This document shows, piece after piece, positions 34,990-47,994 of a stretch of 64,000 nucleotides of DNA (position 1 is the first letter of the stretch; each line of letters begins with the position of its first letter). The notes beneath the pieces are model-generated. The model searched no databases. It saw nothing but the letters and a program-made list of their open reading frames with translations, and was not told where the DNA came from. The DNA comes from Apoda limacodes (Eukaryota; Arthropoda; Insecta; Lepidoptera; Limacodidae): positions 16,462,501-16,526,500 of the forward strand of contig OX291557.1 in NCBI GenBank assembly GCA_946406115.1. The letters are read 5' to 3'. Both the position numbers and the translations under genes were made by a program.

Positions 34990-36205
34990 TAGAGAGAGAG
35001 AGCAAGTTTTATGTCACCAATATAAAAAATAAATGATAAAAAGCAACCTTTTTTGGGTTCTTAATGATAAGCATGACTTCCTGCTCGGCAAGAAATGATT
35101 TTGTCTTTATTGTGATGACAAGAACCAGAGTTACTGACAAATACTTCCGTATGGAAAAATAAAAATTTTTGCTTTATTGGATAAAATTGCATAGTTAAGC
35201 ATAAATTACTCAATTAAGAATTTCTCAGCCGGTCTTACTAAATCCAGACAAGGAAAAATTATGTTACTATATAAGTAGTTTATCTTCTTTACTTGGATAC
35301 TCTATTTCTTCACCGACAAAATATTGATTCTGGAAGATAGAGCCACTTGTGAAGGTCAAACATGCAGGAATAGCTAGGAATCATATTATACTGTCAATTT
35401 TAAACTATTGCTTGAGAGTATAAATTCTGTGAGGGTATATTTTTAAGTCAATAATAATTTTTACCGGAACCAAAAAGTCAAAGATCTAAAGCTAATATCT
35501 TTCTGTGCAATATTTGCTTATTTAAAGAGAAACGACAGGTCTTAATGATACCAACGCGTATAATGACTGACTACTACAACTTAGGTTCTACATATTGCGA
35601 AATCTTTATCCAAAATTGTATTTATCAGTGTGAAGCAAATTGTGTCTGGGAGTTCCTAAAAGTTTCCGTTTCTTTTCCTTTACAAAAAATTTCGTATTGT
35701 AAATATTGTATTCTTATTAAACGTATTATATAACGTATATTTTTAGTTTATTTTTTGAACATTTTGTATGTGCCATTATTTATATTAGTTTGAATTGCCC
35801 AAAGTCTCGAAATTGTGACTAAATTTATTCTCTATGACTAAAATGTACGTGATATGATATGACATGAAAGAAAACTCTACTCTACGAATCACAGACAGGT
35901 GTTCAGTTTTTTTCTTTAACAAAACGATAATAATCATAAAATATTTAATCCGTAGCTTTTTTACAATAATATGATAAATATATCTTTTTTATCAGTTTTG
36001 TGTAAATTTTGACAAACAGTGCGAACTATAAATAAAGACATTGACTTCGATTACTGTTTTTGGTTGATGATTGATATCGTCTGAATGATAATAAGTTACT
36101 TCCTGTCTCTAAAGATAAATTAAATCAGTAAATTGTGACTAAATCGGTAACTTAATAGAATTTGTTAGGACATTCCATAACAAAGATGGGTAATGATCTT
36201 ATGCA
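34990..36205. other. AT-rich gene-free stretch
   Basis: No gene recognised. The 62-codon frame at 35545-35733 has no features of note. Confidence 0.35.
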
Positions 36206-36209
36206 ATCA

Positions 36210-36480
36210 CTAGCTTTTGGCCGCTGCTCCGTGTGCACTAAATTAGGTTAGGCGTGGGATTCATACAATAACTTCTCGACTGTAAGGAAGTTTAGCTACT
36301 GTTAGCTATAGCTCTAGACATTCGGTTTTTTCTTAATAAAATGTAGCCTATATGTTAATTTATAATATTAGCTATCCCCATTCCAAATTTCACACAAATT
36401 GGTTCAGTTGTTGCAGCGTTAAAGAGCAACAAACATACTAACACACAAACTTGCACATTTGTAGCAGTAGGATTCAGTTA
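36210..36480 (-). mobile_element. Helitron-like element with 3' terminus, minus strand
   Basis: The plus strand begins ctagcttttggccgctgctc, the inverse of a gccgc...aaaagctag 3' end. It continues aggcgtgggattcatacaat and ends with ccaaatttcacacaaattgg and cacaaacttgcacatttgta. The block order is the inverse of 21815-22213. Confidence 0.65.
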
Positions 36481-36694
36481 TATCCACTTAAAAAAAATCT
36501 AGCAGATCAGCCTTAATTGTTTTTTTCTAATTAAAACTGGTAATTAATTAAATTCAATAAATTTTAGTATTTAGATTAATAAAACATTTATGGTAGCGAT
36601 GTCTTATCTTTAAGGCAAAATTAGGCTATCTGGTTATAAATTGCGATATTTAAATGGTAGCCTTTTGAAGCAAACAAGTGGTTTTTAATAAATT

Positions 36695-36735
36695 TACTAG
36701 TTTTTGCCGACAGCTTCGCTTAGTGAAGGTAAAAT
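36695..36735 (-). mobile_element. Helitron-like 3'-terminal fragment
   Basis: actagtttttgccgacagct followed by tcgct is the inverse of a gcgaagc...caaaaactagt terminus. Only the end is present. Confidence 0.5.
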
Positions 36736-36839
36736 GTAAAGCACTAGCTCGTCATTTCCCGCACGCAAAAAACCTTCGTAATTTAGCACTTTTTGAGAAA
36801 CTGTTCTAAAAATAGTTATTTATAATACAAGTGAGTAAA

Positions 36840-37040
36840 ACCGATTTTTCGTAGAAGTGCTGACTTTAAATCCTGAGCTAGCAAAGTAGGCTAGAATAGT
36901 AGAGAGAGAGCATAGCGAGTGATTTAAATATAGACTACTGAGCATAGCGAGGGATTTAAAGGCACGACATTGAAAAAATTTGCTCACGCGTCCAACATAC
37001 AACTTTTCACCTCTACCAGCGAGAAAAATATATACTTTGT
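36840..37040. repeat. Dispersed repeat, family S, with internal tandem duplication
   Basis: gagcatagcgagtgatttaa at about 36908 recurs as gagcatagcgagggatttaa 34 bp later, giving two tandem units. The right part (aaatttgctcacgcgtcc, acctctaccagcgagaa) matches 16972-17030. Confidence 0.55.
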
Positions 37041-37373
37041 TTTTTTTTTAACTGAGGTTGCGTTCGAAATTGTACCTACTACAACCTCTGCCATTGCTAT
37101 CAAAACAACGTATGATATATTTTAAGTTAGCTGTATAAACTTTTAATAATACTAATAATTTATAGAAACTCACTTAAAAACTAAATAATGCTATGTAGTT
37201 ATATTCTTAATAAAAATGAACAAGGTTAAGTATTTGTCCCGAAATTCGATTTTGCTCACTTAATTTGGTCAGCAAAACTATCCTTTTCGTGCTGGTGAGG
37301 TGAAAATAAATATTCCCATTGGAATGTTTCCATCGGAATAAAAATACCATATGTCCTTCTGCCTCTTTTCAAC

Positions 37374-38095
37374 TAGGGTAAAAGTGGGATAGATGCCTTA
37401 GGGGGATAGTTGCCTCGATTATTACCTTACCTATTTAAAAATACGCACCGACAAGTTTAACGTCATATTAGAAAAGTACTGTGCCCCACCGCGTCGGTGC
37501 GAGCGAAGCAGCTCACAGGAATAGGCCTGTTATCGGTGGCATTCAAGGAACGCAAATTTCGTGAATCTCAATTGCTGATTTCGAATCGCGAAGATTTTCT
37601 TACACTCGTAACCACAGCCACTATACTGAGTATACCTATTCTATTTTATAAAAGCGGAAAACAGTATGCTGTTGTCTTGGACTTAAGGGAATTCATAGAA
37701 GTAAAAAAAAATATAAAAGAAAGGCGACAAAAGATATACCTGCAAAAGAAGAGACTCAGAACAGAATTAAGTACTACGAGTAGAGACGCAGCAGAATACA
37801 TAGACGAAGATAAAGAAAACAAAAATGAAAGAAGTAGAACAGAAAAAAGGAACTGAGAACAAAGAAATTAAATCGAAACAAAAGCGAAAGCTAATTTGTC
37901 TTCTTCTGAAAGCTCCGATTTTGAAAAAGAATATACTTTTGATGATAACAAGGAAAACGCCTAATGCTTAGAATGCTTGGAAGATTATAAAGATACAAAG
38001 TCAAAATCAGATTGGATAATAAGAAATTCAATCCAAAGAAAGGTTACTAGAAAGAAATTATTATTTTTAAGTTTCTTTAGTTAAATTTGCAATAA
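37374..38095 (+). pseudogene. pogo-like DNA transposase remnant (C-terminal part)
   Basis: An open frame at about 37467-37856 has no ATG start. It ends in a lysine/arginine/glutamate-rich tract (KKNIKERRQKIYLQKKRLR). After a frame change come an acidic serine-rich SSSESSDFEKEYTFDDNKEN, a stop, then CLECLEDYKDTKSKSDWI. A CLECLExY...SxWI segment after an acidic linker is the C-terminal zinc-binding region of pogo/Tigger-like transposases in Lepidoptera. The expected second cysteine pair is absent. The catalytic DDE core is missing. The sequence tagggtaaaagtgggataga at 37374 could be an old terminal repeat. Inactive. Confidence 0.6.
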
Positions 38096-38149
38096 AACTA
38101 CACAAATGTGAGCAAATATATTTGGTTTATTTCTTAAGGCATAATATTT

Positions 38150-38330
38150 CTAAGGAAACTTTCGATCAGTATAAAAAGGAACTTCTCTGTCACTCCATAA
38201 ATCATGCAACAAAAAACCAAGTCTTCTCTTTGGTCTATTGTCGTGTGAAGAATGGGTAGCTCTACATGCTTTCTCCAGGATATAAAGTACCCTATCTATT
38301 TCTCCATTACTCCAACTATCACAGTACTAA
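38150..38330 (-). CDS. Coding-like orphan frame, possible 3' exon
   Basis: The minus strand reads YCDSWSNGEIDRVLYILEKA, then RPKRRLGFLLHDLWSDREVP and FYTDRKFP to a stop near 38157. It is preceded by gatcagattttag, a fair 3' splice site, and followed by aagaaataaacc, which contains AATAAA. Composition and codon use look like protein, but I recognise no family. It could be the last exon of a gene, or a transposase piece related to the neighbouring pogo-like remnant, which faces it tail to tail. Confidence 0.35.
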
Positions 38331-38388
38331 AATCTGATCAATTTGATGCTTCGTCGGGACGTTAAGCAAAAACAAACATATAGCTTCC

Positions 38389-38747
38389 TTTTTAGGGTTC
38401 CCAAAGGGTAATTAGTGGTACCCTATTACTAAGACTTCGTTGTCCGTCCGTCCGTGTCACCAGGCTGTATCTTATGAACCGTGACAGCTAGACAGTTGAA
38501 ATTTTCACAGAAGATGTTTTTCTGTTGCCGTTATAATAACAAATACTAAAAAACAGAATAAAATAAATATTTAAGAGGGGCCCCATACAACAAACGTGAT
38601 TTTTTTTGCTCGATATTGATAAGGGCAACAGGTAGACGCTTTAAAAATAAATAATCCCATACAATAAACGTGATTTTTTTGCCGTTTTTATAGATAATGG
38701 TACGGAACCCTTCGTGCGCGAGTCCGACTCGCACTTGGCCAATTTTT
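38389..38747 (+). mobile_element. Short element, family G, long form
   Basis: It runs from tttttagggttcccaaaggg, via gtccgtccgtccgtgtcacc, ggctgtatcttatgaaccgt, cagttgaaattttcacagaa, to cccttcgtgcgcgagtccga, ctcgcacttggccaattttt. The middle contains ccatacaacaaacgtgattt and a second ccatacaataaacgtgattt with a tgctcgatattgataa link between them. The same doubled block occurs in 60130-60545, defining a subfamily. Non-coding. Confidence 0.75.
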
Positions 38748-38749
38748 AT

Positions 38750-39913
38750 ATATTAGTAAGGATTAGAATAAAGACGTGGTGTTAAACAAAAAAAGAACAA
38801 AAAGCATCAAATTTTAATGTTAGACTGTTAATGCTAGGTTCGTATAATATATCCATTAATATAAATACATAATAATAATGATGAATGAAATACAATAAAC
38901 CATAATGACAATAAATACGCACTATACAATATACAATACAAATAAAATGAAATAATTATGTTTAAATTAAAAAATGCAATAATGTATTATGTTTTTTTTT
39001 TCTTCTTGAATTTTTAAAAAGAAAACAATCCTATGATAAAAAAATTAAACAAAATGTATTGAGTTCAATATGAATTCTCTATTTGAAATCTCTAATCTAT
39101 AGTATGTCTATGCATATATGCGACGTGGGATATTTAAAAAACCTTAATCATAAGAATAATAAAAAATTCAAAGTCATATTTCAAACTCTTAATAATGAAC
39201 TTGGTACCTGATGCCTGGAGATCGCGCTAAGACTTCGATCTAAAGAGGCTGCATTTGCATAAAATCATTAGTAAGCACAATGGAGTACGGGCAGGGACAC
39301 GAAACGAGAGACACCTCACAATTTCGCTTCTATATGACACCTGTTTCGATAGTAAAATATAACACAATTACTATTGCTTGCGCAACTAAAGAAATTGTAA
39401 GTTCTTACTAAGTTGACACAGCAATGTATAAAATTTAAGATGAATGTTGTCTCGGTATGCACCATAAGAATAACATGGAAGCGGCCGCGAGCCGCCTCTC
39501 GAATATGATTTATCATCGTTCATTAGGCGAGTTTGTCCGCAACGACAACAGATGGAGCTGATAGCACTTGGCAGGGTGGCCGCCTTGTTATTATTTTTAT
39601 TAACAGTTTCCAAAGAATACTTGAGGAATGCGTCGTTTAATGAACTTCAACCCTTTTTTGGTTTAAGAAGATGGATAGAATTAATGTCGTCTTCTATTGT
39701 TGATTGGAGACAGTTCCAATGATTTTGAGTCTTCGAACGGTTATTGATATAAGAGTTGAGATTCAACACTTGATAATGTTTCTTAGAAAATGGTCCCTTA
39801 TTATTAAAATGTGAATTTAAGATTAAAACGATTTGTTATTTCTTTTAATCGTTTATATTCATCTACTTTCCAAAACTCATATTGAAAATAGTTTTGATAA
39901 TAAGTGAAAAAAA
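38750..39913. other. Gene-free stretch with a GC-richer patch at about 39475-39590
   Basis: The patch includes gcggccgcgagccgcctctc and agggtggccgcc. Overlapping minus frames of 66 and 75 codons cover it, with no recognised domain. It might be regulatory. I see no exon signals. Confidence 0.3.
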
Positions 39914-40575
<662 letters not shown>

Positions 40576-40684
40576 CGAGTGAAGTGAATAAAACTTTGTG
40601 TTAAAAATTGAACATACTAAAAATACTAAAACCACTTGACATGTAATGGTATAACCTAATAATAATAAGAAAATAAGAACAAAT

Positions 40685-41042
40685 TAGTCAAGTGCGAGTC
40701 GTTCCGTACCACCATTTACCCAATGCACAAACAAGAACAAAAAGTTTGCCACTAAGCGGTCACCCATGCAATTACTGACCTAGTCCGACGTTGCCTTACT
40801 TCGAAGTTCGAATATATTGTTAAATAAAGAAATAAAGCAATAAACCAACAAAAACGTGTTTCTTGTATCCCCATTAAATTTTTACTTTTTGAACTGTTTG
40901 TTATTTGTTAGGTAATCCACCGTAACACATGTACTGATAAAATTTCAGCCATCTCTATGTTACGTAAAAAACCCAGAGCTTTTTAAAGGTCGGACAGACA
41001 GACAGGCATTGTAGGCAGCCTTTGAGTACAGAACCCTAAAAC
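40685..41042. mobile_element. Dispersed element (aagtgcgagtc...aaccctaaaac), uninterrupted copy
   Basis: Left edge gtcaagtgcgagtcgttccg. Interior gaactgtttgttatttgtta and tctatgttacgtaaaaaacc. Right edge aaaggtcggacagacagaca and gcctttgagtacagaaccct. It is probably the same family as the split copy at 1231-2053 and resembles family G in its general plan. Confidence 0.55.
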
Positions 41043-42363
41043 AACAACACAATGTTACATATATAAGAATGGCTGTATTTTTTTTCTTACTACGTTTTAG
41101 CTAATCTTTTTACTATTAACACGGTATAGATTGAAAAAAATTAGTAATTGAAAAAACTGTGCCTTAAATTTTTACTCTGACAACCCTAATAAGATTACCG
41201 ATAAACATTCTCATAGTCACTCTCATTCCAACACAATACAATATCCTCTTGCCATTCAAATCCCTCCAAGCCCATCGCTGGCAATTCTCAAAACTGCAAT
41301 CTTTAACGCTGTGGTTGTCGTGTCCAAGCCGTAATTAAAGTGTGGTCTTGATTTGCATTCATTTCTGAGACTCCGCAGCAAAAATAAAAAAGTCCGATCA
41401 TGTTAATTAGCATATTGTATTTTGAAATGTGACGGTTAGCGTGTTGTGTTTCATGGCACTCAGCGGTGGGCCGATGTCAAGAAATTTAACAGTATTTCAC
41501 CATATGGATATTACATCTGATTTATTGTGTTTATATTAATGTATGCGCTAATCTAAATTTGTTAGCATAAATTTCGAATTAAAGGCTATGTTAGAAGTTA
41601 AATTAAAATTTTAAAAACATTTTGATATGGGCCCCCCTAGATAGATCAAAGTATCTATCGGTCGATAAATATAACTTTTTTGGTGATTTCCAAATTTGTA
41701 TGCGTAATTTTGAAGGTGTTTGAGAGAACCAGAACAATTTATGGTGTCTTTGAGTATAGATTATAATCGGCTATCTAAATATTATACATTTATATAGTGA
41801 GTACATTAACAAACTTTGTATGCAATTAGGATTTGCTTCTGCAAAATATATGGCACATTTAATTTTTTTTAGCGAAGTATAGGCTTAAGGTAGGGTAACG
41901 AATTTCGATTATTTAATCTTTAATAAATACAACTTCATGCAGTTAGTCTGTCTGTCAGTTAGACTGTCCGCTCCTCTCTTGTTTCAACGTCACCTTCCCT
42001 CTAATACAATCTTGTTACCGCTCTCGTAGAAAACGCACACGTTTGCGCATGCATTTATGTAATTTTTCATATCATATTATCATATATATGTCAATAATAT
42101 AATAATATATTATATGTGAATATATTTTTCTCGGGAGTTACTTTAAATCTTGTCACAGAATAATTGAATACTTTTAACGTATCACATGGTCCCCCTATGC
42201 AATCTGAAAAACAATAGGCAATTGAAATATTACCTGAATTTTGATTGTTTTTTATTTAAAATCAAACTATTTACATTGTAAATCTTGTTTTTTAAGTGTT
42301 TCAATACAAAACATGTATTTAATAGTTGATTCACTCTAATATTATGTTTTGTTTGTAATTTTA
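41043..42363. other. AT-rich gene-free stretch
   Basis: 41330-41480 is somewhat GC-richer and holds ttaattagcatattg, a homeodomain-like AT motif. There is no evidence of function. No gene seen. Confidence 0.35.
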
Positions 42364-42502
42364 CAAAGAGTAACTATTGGACGCACGCAATTAAACAGTA
42401 TTGTAATTAGTTTGTAAAACTAGTTGTAGTTAATTCACTTGACGATTCGAAAGTGTTCTTAGTAACCCATTTGAATAAAAAGATTTTTAATTTTGAATCT
42501 AT
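42364..42502 (+). mobile_element. LINE family B, 3'-end fragment
   Basis: aaagagtaactattgg, then ttgacgattcgaaagtgttc and ccatttgaataaaaagattt match the family B 3' UTR of 12655-13174. Confidence 0.65.
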
Positions 42503-43575
42503 TTTGTAGCCACGAATATCGCATTCATTCAGTTGCCATGTCAATATTTATTAAGAACTATTGTTAAATATCGCAGAACATCTCTCTATTCTCAAGTCTC
42601 ATCCATATTTTACTTACTCCCAAACCAATCGTGATAACTTTAGTTTTGTGTCTCTGTTTTAATTAATTTGGATCACGACGTTACCACTTGGGGCGTCACG
42701 ACTTGATGGTACCCGAGGCCTGAGTGACACACTTCAAAATGTCACCAAATAGACTTTGGGATTATCAGTGATCGCTACTGGCTCTGTCTTTTCTTTACCC
42801 TTTCAACCGCTATTGTTTGCTAAGTTAGAAGGCGATTGGATTTTTGTACATTCCAGAGCTTAGGTTAATTTGTAGATATTATTGTAGACATGCTAGTCAT
42901 TTAAAAAAATGTTAATATCTTTTTTGATTATTTCTATATTATTATATTTAAACAGGTTTTTGCAATTTAGGTTCCTATGTATTCAAACGTATCTAATTGG
43001 TAAACATAATTAATTATATAAAATAATTTCATATGAAGACTTGTTTTTGTTTATTTAACATCAATAAAATCAATTTATTTTTCATGACTGTGTGGATTTA
43101 AAGATGAATTATTTTATTACAATTATCTGCGTGAGAATTGGTCCAATCACCTTGTTTTATGCTGCACGATTTTAACTCCTAATAACGTAACATTCCAATT
43201 AGGTGCTCATTTATGTCAGTGTTAGTGCGCCATTCTGTCTTCAACAATAGTTTGATAGTTTAAATTTCAATTTTGTACATTCGCTTTTGTAGGACAAAAT
43301 CAATAGCATTTAACGTATTGTCAGTACAGTTAAGTTCAATCAGTGACACCTCGATTATCATAGAGCACTCCCATCGAACTAAGCCAGGCGGGGTTATACT
43401 ACACAATGGAAAGACTGCCACAACACCATCAAACAATTTTAAAATCTGATCCTATGCATAACGAATGTAGTTGATAAATAGTTTGAATTAACCGATTTAA
43501 TGCGGGTCACCCACAAGCACGGTGACTCGGCTGAATCTCGCCTCGTAATGATAATTGAACTGGCAAACACCCAGC

Positions 43576-43743
43576 ATGGACTATCAGCACAATCTATTGA
43601 GAGTCGACGTTGGAAACTCTATGACTTGCGCTATTGTATTTATGATTGTTTCTTTTTTGATATTTTATTTCTTGTCTTCCGACACAATCTTTAGCGTTCT
43701 GATTAACTCGGAGCTTTACCGCTGTGAATATTGTTTCAAATAA
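43576..43743 (+). CDS. Possible small membrane-protein ORF, 55 codons
   Basis: From ATG 43576 the frame reads MDYQHNLLRVDVGNSMTCAI, then a hydrophobic run VFMIVSFLIFYFL and a short tail with RCEYCFK. This would be one membrane segment with a polar N-terminus. The upstream 43480-43575 is less AT-rich and is also open in another frame. The ORF is short, has no homologue I recognise and no clear promoter, so it may be chance. Confidence 0.2.
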   Translation: MDYQHNLLRVDVGNSMTCAIVFMIVSFLIFYFLSSDTIFSVLINSELYRCEYCFK

Positions 43744-44699
43744 AAAACCGTTAGGTTATTGAATTTGGGAATTAAGATAATATCTTTGCACTTGCTTGGT
43801 AATAATTGTTGATCTGGTATTTGTAAGATTTTCTTTTGCTGTGAAAAGATGCTTTTATCAGCAATCAAATCATCTTTGTCATCAGTTCGATTAATCAGGT
43901 CTTATGATATGATGCCTAAAATTTTAGACAAGTTAAAGCAAGTTATAGTTTAAGTTTGATGACAGATGTTTAACTAAGCATGGATTAATTACCTACATTA
44001 GTGTATGATACACAATGGTGGTGTTGTAGATTCGCGATAAGGTTCTATGATCTTAAAATATTATCTTTGCTTATTGACATATTTAGGAGCAAAATTAAGA
44101 CCGCCAAAAATGGTAAATATCCTTACTGATTCTAAATACATGGATATAAGTATATGGAATTTGGCATAGCTAGCTTAAATAAGATCTTAAAAAGGCTTCG
44201 CAACAATTATAATGTGTGTTAAGCACTATTCTTCCTTTTCCATATTTTTTACGATCAAATAACATGTTTCTAGATTATTTAAGGCACCATTTTGAAAATA
44301 AAACAAGTCGTAGAATAGGTCAAGGTCTATATACTAACTTTCTAATTAAATAAATTTTGTGCGAAAATCTAAGTGTTGTTAAAAAGGTACACTTGAGAAT
44401 TTGAACATTTATTAAACAAAATATATATAATCACAAAATACTTTCACCTACTTTTATAGTACTTGATGGTAATGATATAAAAACGAATACTTGTAATGTT
44501 AATAATAGCACCTACTTGATGCACTATATTTTGATTCATAATTGGCCCTTCCGAGATATAATTAATCAAATTATGAAACAGTTCTCATGCATTCATTGAA
44601 TATGCTAAGCTACAAAACAAATTCGAAGTTTCATTTTAAAAGTCAATGGGTTACTAATAAGATTATCTTCTCTACTAAGAAAGTTAATTGAAATTTGTT

Positions 44700-45180
44700 A
44701 ATACGTTGAAACAATGTAGTTTATTTTAATATAGATTGACGAGCAATGACTTGACGCCCGGGTGAGACTGAAATCCAAATCATCTAAGGCCGTTTATAAA
44801 TATGCCACAGTAATTTGTAAGACCAAAGTCATTCTCTTAGTTTTTTTTGACTTCTATTCCATTATGATAGGCAATATTTTCTTGAATTAAAACAGCAAGA
44901 TTAACTTTGTCAGAGTTATAGGTGTGCTTTGCTGCCTTAAAATTGGTCCGAAATGCATTAATATGTATTAGTGTCAGCCTTTTTACATTATTGGTTATTG
45001 GTTCTTGTTCATTGTTATGTAGATTTTGTGAAGATATATTTGTTTTTCTATGAGCTGTATCATAAGATATGTATGATGTCATTCTAGATTTGACTTTTAT
45101 CTTTGGCTTGTATCTATTCGCGCAACTTTTTTGGGAGACACAATGGGTTTTAGTTAATAAATCATAATCGAATACCCATT
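44700..45180 (-). CDS. Candidate 3'-terminal exon of an unidentified gene
   Basis: On the minus strand a pyrimidine-rich intron end (gtttgttttaaacttacag) stops at 45181. The exon starts at 45180 as AA|TGG in phase, then WVFDYDLLTKTHCVSQKSCA, a lysine/asparagine-rich middle, NVKRLTLIHINAFRTNFKAA, and VNLAVLIQENIAYHNGIEV before a TAA at 44839-44837. AATAAA follows at 44725-44720. Acceptor, 113 uninterrupted codons, stop and poly(A) signal in the right order make this one of the most gene-like pieces in the window. No domain is recognised. Upstream exons should lie above 45.2 kb; a (TATAA)n array lies 115 bp inside the intron. A candidate first exon on the same strand is at 56296-56030. Confidence 0.45.
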
Positions 45181-45295
45181 CTGTAAGTTTAAAACAAACA
45201 AACGGTTAAGTGCGAGTTGGCAAGAACAAGTTAAACAGAACAATCTTAATCTAATTTCATCAGTTCCAGAAAATAGGTTATTTGAAGGTTTATAT

Positions 45296-45549
45296 TATAA
45301 TATAATATAATATAATATAATATAATATAATATAATATAATATAATATAATATAATATAATATAATATAATATAATATAATATAATATAATATAATATAA
45401 TATAATATAATATAATATAATATAATATAATATAATATAATATAATATAATATAATATAATATAATATAATATAATATAATATAATATAATATAATATAA
45501 TATAATATAATATAATATAATATAATATAATATAATATAATATAATATA
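45296..45549. repeat. (TATAA)n microsatellite, about 51 perfect units
   Basis: A 5-bp unit is repeated for about 254 bp without a visible interruption. No other array in the window is this pure. True length may differ from the assembly. Confidence 0.97.
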
Positions 45550-45599
45550 TTGAACTTATTTATAGTGGCTTGTTTGAAAGCAGCTCGAATAAAATTACA

Positions 45600-45790
45600 A
45601 AAAAATCAATAGGGGTTTTTTGGAGCCCCTACATAGCGGCTGTTTACAAAGAGCTCTAAAACTATGACAGTCGAGAAGCTACTACGAGTAGCTTGACAAC
45701 ATCCCCAATTCGCAATGGGCCAGCAGTGTGCTAGACTATGGCCTGAACCGCCTTATACTAGGAGTAGGGCGTAAAACGGCTAAGGCATTT
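45600..45790 (+). mobile_element. LINE/SINE-derived fragment
   Basis: agctactacgagtagcttga, ccccaattcgcaatgggcca and gactatggcctgaaccgcct are recognisable as decayed blocks of a lepidopteran retroelement whose consensus reads ggccagcgtggtggactatggcctaa. The 3' terminal motif is missing. Confidence 0.5.
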
Positions 45791-45799
45791 CAAAATTTG

Positions 45800-47365
45800 G
45801 TAAGATATTGCTGGATATATAATTTTTGAAATTTGTTTAGCGCAATCGATTTAAGCTAGTAGCAGGCACATATATCTAGAAGAATTCCAGGCTAAGCGCA
45901 TATCTTGAGGCTGCATATACCGAAATAGAGTCTGTGTTTACGAAGAAATGGCTCCATAAAAATAATGAAAAAAAAATGAATGATTCAGCATGACATTTTC
46001 AAGATGACTTTTTGCAAAAATAGTTTTCTCGATAGAAAAAAAACATCAAAACGCAAAAATATATACTTTATTTTAACATTCTGAGCTAAAACACCGATAT
46101 CTCATGTTTGAGGGATTTCGCCATTTGACCATAACAAATACATATATTTTTACTTACATGTAAGTAAATATAAGTACACACGTCACTCCCTGTGATAAAT
46201 GTGAACATTTAATTTCTACAAGCGACCAATAAAATCGACCAATAAATATCTTTGAGCTTCTCATTGTTGGTGAGCTGTTTTTCGGCACTTTTACGATCTA
46301 CCTGAGATTGTTTCGCTTTTTCAAACGACAACAAAATCCTTCGTTTGTGTCAGTCATGAATTTCTCTGGAGATTTATTGGAATTTGTTACTTATACTTAA
46401 TTAAGAAATTTCCAAATAAGTAAAGAAAAGAAATAAGGTTGGAAAAAACATTATCACTTCAGAATATTCTGCAAAGAATATTGGTTTAGGAGATAATTAT
46501 TTACATATCTCTCCTATTCTTTGAATGTGTACATACAATAAATGTAAGGAAGTATTCCTAAAATTTATTTCCAATTAGCAATTTTTTGATCAATAAATTT
46601 AGACAGACATAAATTTATACAAAAAATTTATTGTTAAATACTAAGTGATTCAATCTTCGCTCATGAATTTACGCCACCTATCGTTTCACAGCGTTACTGC
46701 TGTAGTGAAAATCCATTTTTTACGTTAAATCATGTGCACCTTGCGAAAAAACCAATCAATATTAATCTATTGCAAATTATCGCAATTCTAATATTTATTT
46801 CTTTGAAATATATCAGAGACTATGTTAATTCAGGATAAAGGTCATCTTATTACAGCAAAGTTTTTTTTTAAACTTTACTTTTTTACATCATTATGTTATG
46901 TTATTTAAAATATGAAAAAAAAACGATAGAATTTCAATCAACAAATATTAATTAAAATAAAGCATAAGACACATTATTAATATTAAATTAATTCAAATAA
47001 ATATGACACAATGTGCATGTGGATATACCGTGTACGTTTGCGCACGCATTTTAACGTCTGGTTTCACACATTGAGGTCATTTGCCTCCATACTTCTTTAA
47101 ATTCAGATACAAATAATTGAGAATGCGGATTGAGAGTTAAAGTTGAGGCTGATTGTTTTAATCACTGGACGACACATTGGTGTCAAATGAAAGTTTCCAA
47201 GTTCTTCAACGGTCGCTACCAATAAATTTATTCTTCCAGTAAATTTATTGACAAGTTTAGCTAATAATAAGCAAGTCTTATTCTTTTTACTTTATTTTGT
47301 GTCAATACTCTCGTATCCTAGCCCAATTCTGACGTAGGTACCTACTTCTTAGGTACCTAAAGCTT
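45800..47365. other. AT-rich gene-free stretch
   Basis: A perfect 20-bp palindrome, tttacttacatgtaagtaaa, lies at 46149-46168. No exon or repeat family recognised. Confidence 0.35.
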
Positions 47366-47435
47366 GTCAAGAATTGGCAAAGGGGGTGGGCTCACCACCT
47401 GTCACGCAGGACTAATTTGTGTGTGTGTGTGTGTG
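47366..47435. repeat. Dispersed repeat motif with (GT)n
   Basis: gggctcaccacctgtcacgc aggactaa is shared in part with 10215-10245. It is followed by a short GT tract at 47418-47434. Confidence 0.4.
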
Positions 47436-47994
47436 TTGTGTTTGGGTCTATTCAGCCACAGGTTACCGGGGGATTAAAACCATGAAATTACACATACAAG
47501 CTGTAATGTTGAGTATCAGGTCTTCCAATAGGTACCTACTATGTATGCCTACGCCTACGCAGGTCATAGGCCAAACAGTTTCAATTGCACCTCACTATGC
47601 TTTATAATTATAATAATATTATAAACATGCTATTTATAATAGGTACTTCAGTCCTGTATCTCAAAAAGTAAGCAACTTTTTTGAACTCCGAAACTACGAA
47701 AGTACCTATACTGGAGACAGTATCTACACTAATAAATAGTTTTGGAGAAATTACACTTCCTGCTCCGAGACCCAAATTAGAGCCAAAAGGATTAGCTGTT
47801 ATTTCTAGATCTGCAAAATGAACTGGGAACTAGGGAATGTGATTGGCTATCTCTAACCTATCCTCTGTATGGTCTTTAACACCTAAGCAACACCCAGGTG
47901 TTGAAATCGACCATAAGCTACGGTCACTGTTTAATCAGCGAACCGTATGTTTGTTTGCTATCTTAGTGGTACAGAAACAAAAATACTGTTACAC

